Below, piece by piece: positions 58,478 through 64,000 of a stretch of 64,000 bases of DNA (position 1 is its first letter; each line of letters begins with the position of its first letter). The translations under genes and the position numbers were made by a program. The notes beneath the pieces were generated by a model. That model was not told the origin of the DNA, ran no database searches, and was given only the letters and a program-made list of their open reading frames with translations. The stretch is taken from positions 23,625,501 through 23,689,500 of the forward strand of contig NC_135066.1 of assembly GCF_051401765.1 (NCBI RefSeq), in the 5' to 3' direction. Origin of the DNA: Calliopsis andreniformis. Lineage: Eukaryota; Arthropoda; Insecta; Hymenoptera; Andrenidae.

Positions 58478-58925
58478 GTATCAGAAAACGTGGGACATTT
58501 TTACAGGGTAAGTTCAGTGTAATATTTTCTTTAAGATCCATAACTGTATGTCAATCGTTCAAGGTGCTGGAAATCCCTAGGCCTAGTAAAACCTCAAAGA
58601 GAATAGCACACCGTGCAGACAAAAAATGACCAGCGTTTTACGCAATATAAAAACGCGTATAACTAAAAATCTATTCGTTTTCGGACATATGTGCATTTGA
58701 ACCTTTTTCATTGCTTTGTGTCTAGAACCTATCGTCCTAAAAGTGTCCCACGCTTTACTTACTTTTTCAGGAATTTCACTTAGCGTCTTACGCAACACAA
58801 AATAGCGTATAACTGAAAAATTGGGCATTTCCAGGCATATGTGTACATGAATTTCTTTCATTATTTATATATATAGAACCTACCTTGCAAAAATGACTGA
58901 CATCCTCTGATACATCCTGTATATC
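58478..58925. mobile_element. TIR element with internal duplication
   Basis: The left end (TGTGTATCAGAAAACGTGGG) and the complement of the right end (GGATGTATCAGAGGATGTC) match, and the match continues through ACATTTTTACAGGGTAAGTTC-like text. The interior has a segment twice in the same direction (about 58625-58765 and 58780-58900), sharing GCGTATAACTAAAAATC and CATATGTG. The 92-codon minus frame covers both copies and is probably not a gene. Confidence 0.55.
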
Positions 58926-58967
58926 AATTGCTAATTATCTTGGAAGGATAACGGTAAATGAGTTAGA

Positions 58968-59053
58968 AAATCATCTAGTCTTATACGGGCTTGCCACACG
59001 TGATTGCGTTTCGAGAGGTGGAGGCTTACAACTGTATTATACTTGGAAAATAA
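58968..59053 (+). repeat. Dispersed repeat, partner at 48930-49015
   Basis: Shares AATCATCTAGTC-like start, GAGAGGTGGAGGCTTACAA and TATTATACTTGGAAAA with the partner. Confidence 0.7.
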
Positions 59054-60150
59054 TTGAATTGACTCATTGTAGCGAAAAAAAACAAGGATAAATACATTCC
59101 GAGAATTTTGTGAGGTTACCAAAAAAATATCAACATCATTATTTCGAAATAACATGACGAAGAAATATTACAAAAATCATAATAAAAGATAGTACATTAT
59201 AAAAGAAAAATGAGCAATATTAACAGAGAAGTAAGTTGTTCGTTCTTATAAAATAAAACAAGTCTCATACCATGCGCAGAAATTAAAATATTGATAAACA
59301 AACGAGAGACAAAAGGTACCCGTAAGAAAGAATATATCAAGGTAACGTCACTCAATATATTGTTTTGTTAACATAATAACAGCACTTTGCAGTGAGATGT
59401 AGGTATTACTATATGACTAATGGCAGGAATCTTAAAATTTGTAACACACACCCCAACATGTTTTATCTTATTATTTATAAATAAGAAGGTATAAATTACA
59501 ATTTATTTACAAATCACATTTTATTAATATTTTACATTTTTCGTTTTCCTAATTTTACTGCTTGAAAATTAAAGCATTTGTACATTTATCTGTACTACAC
59601 TTACCATTAATTAAATTATTTATAAATGTACAGTACATACATATAACTACATCAATTATATAATTAATAATATAGTCTATCATACTATTCTTATGTATAT
59701 AAATAAAACTAAATATTACATAATTCTTAACATAAAACTTAATATTACTGCTAATTTTAATATCTAAATTATACTTATGTAACATTAACCTGCTAATATT
59801 ATAATTTCTATGGATATATTGTAAAAGATATTCATTGAAGCCGACACGTGTCCCATCGGCAGTCTTTATATATATATGTAAATTATATTTTTCGCAGTGA
59901 AATATTATTATAATTTTATCTGTTATAAATTGATTAAAATTATTTAATAAATATTAAGTATAAAATCAACACACCTGTTACATAAATGGGAAAACAGCAA
60001 CGACGACCCAAAACTAAAATGTAATTCGTATTCAGGACAATGAAGTACCTTATTAATGTACATTCGATGAAGTTCGGTAAAGTAGAGAACGAAGGGTGAA
60101 AATCAAAAAAGGAAGAAAAAAAGGTAAATGGACCCACGGGCTCTAGTCAC
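59054..60150. other. No gene recognised
   Basis: Very AT-rich, with low-complexity frames only. Confidence 0.45.
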
Positions 60151-60630
60151 GTGCCTTACAACTTGTCCACGAAGTGTGCTGGATACCTGAAGCCAGGACA
60201 GGCAGGATCCTTCGCGGATCGACAACACATGGATCCTATGACGTATCGATGTGAGGTCCTAGCGAATCAGACGAGGTGTCGTCACAGGAGCTCTCATGCG
60301 ATTCGTCAATCTGTATCTAATATCTCGCGTGTATTCTCTGTCACTACTCCTGTTCACTGTTTTTCAATTATTCATCTATCGATAGATTTCGCATTTTTTA
60401 TTACTCCTTTAATTGATCAACGGTTAATTGTTTTTATAATTGATGTAACAAACCGTATGGGTTTTTCGCGCTCTCGTGAGAAACGTTCGATGTTCGTCGC
60501 GCGACATTGTTGTTCGCACGATCGTCGTGCCGCGCGCTGTATACAATTTTTATGGAGATACAGAAACCAAGCGCTGAAATTTCAAATATTAAAGGTCGTT
60601 TACATATTGGAGATTGTTTCCCGAGATTAA
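60151..60630 (+). other. Unassigned 159-codon open frame
   Basis: Opens at TTG, not ATG, at 60164 or earlier and runs to 60630. The first third is polar with several Cys and His, the middle is hydrophobic (one possible membrane segment), and the end is basic. No family is recognised and no splice context is clear. It is listed because of its length only. Confidence 0.2.
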
Positions 60631-61220
60631 TTATAATAATCTCAAATAGTACGAGATACAGATGCACTTAGCTTGTATAAGCATGTTAGCTACAACGTAT
60701 TTTTGAAGACAATTTGGGAAAGAATGACCAAACGGTGATTGGCCATTTATAGATTTATGATAGGGTCCTAGGATACGTGTGCCCCGAAAGATGAATGAGT
60801 GAGACTAAACAGTCCTGGTTGCAAGCGACGGCTGACATCCACGTTGAATCTCCCAACTATCGGTATTGACTTTCTGTTTGAGAAGTGTGTTTAAAGATGA
60901 CAAGCGAGTCGACATTGCATTACTAAAGAATAGGGACTTTCTTCCTGAAAGATCTGGCCACGGAGTGGGGAAAACTATATCTTTTGGTAAGAGCACTGTG
61001 ATGAACCCTCCAGTACTTAGCCCAGAACCTTGTTAGGCTGAACGTATCATTTAACAAGAAATTTGTAAGAGATGTTAACACGCACTTCAGGCAACGACTT
61101 GTATAATTCGCGCTAAAGATGTAGATCACACACGTTCTGGTTATATTCATTTTGGCTCATCAGAACCCGCAAAGCTGACAAGCTGCATATCGTTATTCTT
61201 AGCTGTTTACATGGAATTTC

Positions 61221-61223
<3 letters not shown>
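60631..61223. other. No gene recognised
   Basis: Balanced composition in part (60780-61100), with two minus frames of 63-75 codons and no domain. Confidence 0.3.

Positions 61224-61274
<51 letters not shown>
61224..61274. repeat. Uninterrupted 51-nt poly-T run
   Basis: T runs without interruption from 61224 to 61274. It could be the poly-A tail of a retroposed RNA on the minus strand, with its body to the right (from 61275). No AATAAA signal or target duplication was found. Run length in assemblies is unreliable. Confidence 0.9.
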
Positions 61275-61280
<6 letters not shown>

Positions 61281-61900
61281 GAGTAAACCATTAAACAAAC
61301 TATATTCAAATAATATTTTTGTCTTATCTAAACATGCAGAATATACTAACAAAGTTTGGTACCTTGAATCTGGGACATTCTGTACATTTGACGTACACAA
61401 ACCTATACCAATAAGTGTCTGGCTAACACAAATACAGAAACTAATTGTTTCCTTGTTAGATACTTGAGTAACATATTTCTGACTACATACTGTACTCCGC
61501 TCAAGAGATGCGGTCTAATTGATCAGAGTGGAAGAGGACACGCCCAGTTTCACATATACTTTCGCTTCTCACATATGATTTGTCACGGCAGCTACACACC
61601 AGCGTACATCTAGAGACCTCTGCTGCCCCTGTACCGTTCCGGGAATCATCTCTTGAACGGATCACAGTATGTAATACTAGACACCAAATTCCGTGGAGAA
61701 TCAGTTACAATACAAAATTACAAAAAACAGGGAGTGAAACCGATAAAATTAGGGTTATGGTCACGGTCACGTTAGAGAGTCGACCAAAATGACGTGGTGG
61801 GTCGTTCTCTGGTTTATTATGAGGTTTGAGCGATTACAGTTTTCGCCTCAACCGTATGTCCTAACCAAAAGAAACGGTCAGGATTTTTGGTCAACCAGAA
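61275..61900. other. No gene recognised
   Basis: The frame at 61279-61467 reads away from the T-run and has no domain. Possible body of a minus-strand retroposon, not confirmed. Confidence 0.3.
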
Positions 61901-61975
61901 TTCGTGAGCGGTTGTAACTGTTCAAGAGCTTCGTCTTGGGCGGAATTCGTGAGCGGTTATAATCGATCAGAACTT
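61900..61975 (+). repeat. Direct repeat GAATTCGTGAGCGGTT
   Basis: GAATTCGTGAGCGGTTGTAA at about 61900 and GAATTCGTGAGCGGTTATAA at about 61943 differ at one base over this core. This repeat leads into the 12-bp minisatellite. Confidence 0.8.
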
Positions 61976-62048
61976 CGGTCAGAACTCCGGTCAGAACTCC
62001 GGTCAGAACTCCGGTCAGAACTCCGGTCAGAACTCCGGTCAAGACTTC
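61965..62048 (+). repeat. 12-bp minisatellite, seven units
   Basis: GGTCAGAACTCC is repeated. The five central units are identical and the first and last units are diverged. Read in one frame it would give a short RSEL repeat (61904-62131), but this is a property of any 12-bp array. Confidence 0.9.
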
Positions 62049-62109
62049 GCTTAGGTCTCTGGTTTAGACCGTCTTTCAAAATTATAAATTCGCTCAACCT
62101 GAATTCACG

Positions 62110-62640
62110 ACCAGAGTTCAGCTATATCTAACTATGTTACGATTACCTCTGTGAACTAATAATGATAATTGTAATCATTCACCGATTAATCATTATTGAA
62201 ATAAATCACTAATTATAGATAATTTTTATAATTTAGAATCGTAACTGAATAATTTATACTTTATTAAATACAGTAAGTACATAATAGAATGTTTAAAATG
62301 AAGATTACGTAACTCAAAGTTAAAGATAGACATATAAATTATACTTTATATACTTAATTTATATCAAAATTTTTCATCAGTTCTCACTATATAAAAAAAT
62401 GATTTGTTCATTTAATTATCTAATAAATATATATTTTCGAAGAAATGTACACAGTACCATTGTTGTTATCGTATATTATAAAGGAACACCTCGAGGCATG
62501 CATTTCCAATTTTTAAGGAACTTGCCAACTGCATATTTTTGAACCACAAATGTAACCATGTAAATACTTTTTTTAAAATATCTATTTGTTCAAATCAGAT
62601 ATTAAAAATAGCTTAGTTTCATTGTTTTTTTTTTCCAAGT
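62110..62640. other. No gene recognised
   Basis: AT-rich DNA; nothing seen until the LINE. Confidence 0.4.
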
Positions 62641-62907
62641 AAATGTTGATCTAACTTTTCGAAAAGGAATATCCCCTCCTCAGTACAAAACGACAAAGAC
62701 CTATATCTTCAAAATCGACAAACAGTAGTGACTATGAAAGCCTACTTAGCACAAATGTAGTTAAGAAATCAATGTAGGTGCCTCAAGAACATACTAACAA
62801 CGAAAATAATTGAGCTAAGCAACATATTAAAAAACCAAAATAAAGCAATTCAAGCAAAAGACTACAAATGACTCTTGATCAAATACTCGCGCCAATAAAA
62901 GAAATAA

Positions 62908-63420
62908 TTGATACAAAAATTGATACATGGCAGAAAACCAGTCATTATATGCACACAAGAAACCAATTTCAAAAGTAATAGTAAAATCAACAACGAAAAC
63001 TTTGAAATAGTATACATAGAGTCAATTGCATTTCGACAACTAGCAGTATATAACAGTTACAGTCCAAACAAATATGACTTGGATACATAGGAAATAAGTA
63101 ACATATTAATCCAATTACCAAACTGTATTGTCGGAGATTTCAACTGCCACAATTGCCTGTGCAGGTCATATAAGATTGATCCAAGAGGTAAGAAAGTAGA
63201 ACGGATTAGTGATCAAGCCGAACTAATATTATTGAACGCTACAGAAACGACACACTTTAACCCAGGAGGCGTCAGCTTCATAGACTTATCATTATGCAGT
63301 CCTAACATTGTAGAATTAATAGAGTAGACAATATGCTCAGAACTATTCGACAGCAACCACTATCCGATTATGTTTAACATTAAGAAAGCGCACTCTAACT
63401 CTCCAATCTTTATCCCAAAA
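62908..63420 (+). pseudogene. LINE endonuclease domain, two internal stops
   Basis: The frame reads PVIICTQETNF (catalytic E region) near 62938, VGDFNCHN near 63130 (the conserved GDFN motif), a THF...SFIDLSLCSP segment near 63250-63300, and an SNHYPI motif near 63352 in place of the usual SDH. In-frame stops fall at 63088-63090 and about 63327. This is the APE-like nicking enzyme of Jockey-clade LINEs, now decayed; the usual Asp before the last His appears as Asn. Confidence 0.8.
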
Positions 63421-63559
63421 TGGAAGTTCGAAAGTGTAGACTGGTATAAGCACCAAAAAACAATGAAGAAAATAGAACATTTTGTCACCTCCACTAAAGC
63501 CAATGCAGCATATGTGTATAAACGAAATAAACCCTAAACAAAAAGATCGAAGGGCAAAG

Positions 63560-63960
63560 AGGAACTTCCATGGTGTAACAAAGAATGTGAAAATAAACCA
63601 AACCGATCAACCATGTACAGCCTTATCATGCTGGAATATAACATGTGCAACGCTTTCAATAACAAACAACGTTTAACGACCTATGTTGATCTAAAAAAAG
63701 TATACGACATGATTTGGAGTAGGCGGATCAAACAAGATTGGTAGTAATATGATATATTTCATTAAAACTTTTCTCAAAACTAGAAATATGGCAGTATAAG
63801 TAAACGGCCAACCATCAAACCCCTAAAAATATTGTAAACGGGGTTCCGCGAGGGTCAGTCCTTAGCGTTACACTATTTCTAATAACAGTGAACGATATTA
63901 TTACTATCATTTCCAGTCAAGTTAAGTGTACCTTATTTGCAGACGATATTACAGGTTGAA
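63560..63960 (+). pseudogene. LINE reverse transcriptase fragments
   Basis: Pieces in different frames show ELPWCNKECE (linker before RT), VDLKKVYDMIW near 63685 (RT motif A, with the catalytic Asp), NGVPRGSVLS near 63840 (motif B) and FADD at 63936-63947 (motif C). The palm core between motifs A and B is heavily shortened, so RT has lost sequence as well as frame. Confidence 0.8.
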
Positions 63961-64000
63961 AACATCCAAACACGGTAAGAACTTCCCCAAAACACTCTTA

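Larger units (their letters stand above)
62640..64000 (+). mobile_element. Broken Jockey-type LINE, runs off the window
   Basis: An apurinic-type endonuclease region at about 62926-63400 is followed by pieces of reverse transcriptase to the window end. Order and motifs are those of Jockey-like non-LTR elements. The text before 62900 may be the end of ORF1. Stops and frame changes throughout make it inactive. The right end is outside the window. Confidence 0.8.

Noticed and set aside
58583..58861. 92-codon minus frame with two MEIHVHIC / MKKVQMHIC units
   Set aside because: The internal protein repeat mirrors a duplicated DNA unit of a TIR element.
61113..61400. Minus frame with a lysine run
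   Set aside because: The lysines come from the poly-T run; the frame is an artefact.
61904..62131. RSEL-repeat protein
   Set aside because: It is the translation of a 12-bp minisatellite, which stays open in any frame without a stop in the unit; no gene context.
1..64000. CRISPR arrays, prokaryotic operons, rRNA or phage genes
   Set aside because: No regularly spaced identical repeats, no dense gene order and no ribosomal sequence are visible; the AT-rich, intron-like texture is eukaryotic.

Overview
This window looks like AT-rich nuclear DNA of an insect, most likely a hymenopteran such as an ant. That is an inference from base composition, the dense load of small terminal-inverted-repeat (TIR) elements, a Ty3/gypsy element with a SAP domain in Gag, and a Jockey-type LINE. 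It has no bacterial-type coding density, no operons, no CRISPR array and no rRNA. Most short open frames are chance frames in AT-rich or repeat DNA.

Host gene signal is thin and confined to the plus strand. There is a possible first coding exon at 6029-6046 (ATG plus donor), an 18-nt microexon candidate at 17183-17200 with near-perfect splice sites, and a 103-nt exon candidate at 29697-29799. All three chain in reading phase 0. If real, the first 30 kb is the 5' part of one long-intron gene that I could not identify.

Mobile DNA by region. 3.7-5.0 kb and 11.9-12.75 kb hold nested palindromes with a smaller inverted-repeat element in the loop. 7.4-9.0 kb is a large inverted repeat whose relatives lie at 10.4 and 34.7-35.7 kb. 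9.7-9.9 kb is a TTAA-flanked MITE. 19.9-22.4 and 47.5-49.5 kb are two copies of a fold-back element with very long TIRs. 24.6-28.2 kb is a decayed gypsy element with ATTA target duplication, tRNA-Pro-type primer site, SAP-Gag, zinc knuckles, protease and reverse transcriptase, and with an inverted LTR where RNase H/integrase should be. 41.5 and 53.6 kb are probable solo LTRs. 42.6-43.0 kb is a hAT-like MITE. 55.19-57.13 kb is a TIR element with an 8-bp target duplication that carries a 259-codon frame of a transposase-like family. 62.6-64.0 kb is a broken LINE that runs off the window.

Other structure: a diverged ~47-bp tandem array at 1.85-2.29 kb, an AATTACAATTGTAATT-type palindromic simple region at 53.93-54.25 kb, a 51-nt poly-T run at 61.22 kb, a 12-bp minisatellite at 61.97 kb, and a G+C-rich island at 50.3-52.3 kb of unknown origin. 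The rest is AT-rich intronic or intergenic DNA in which I see no gene.
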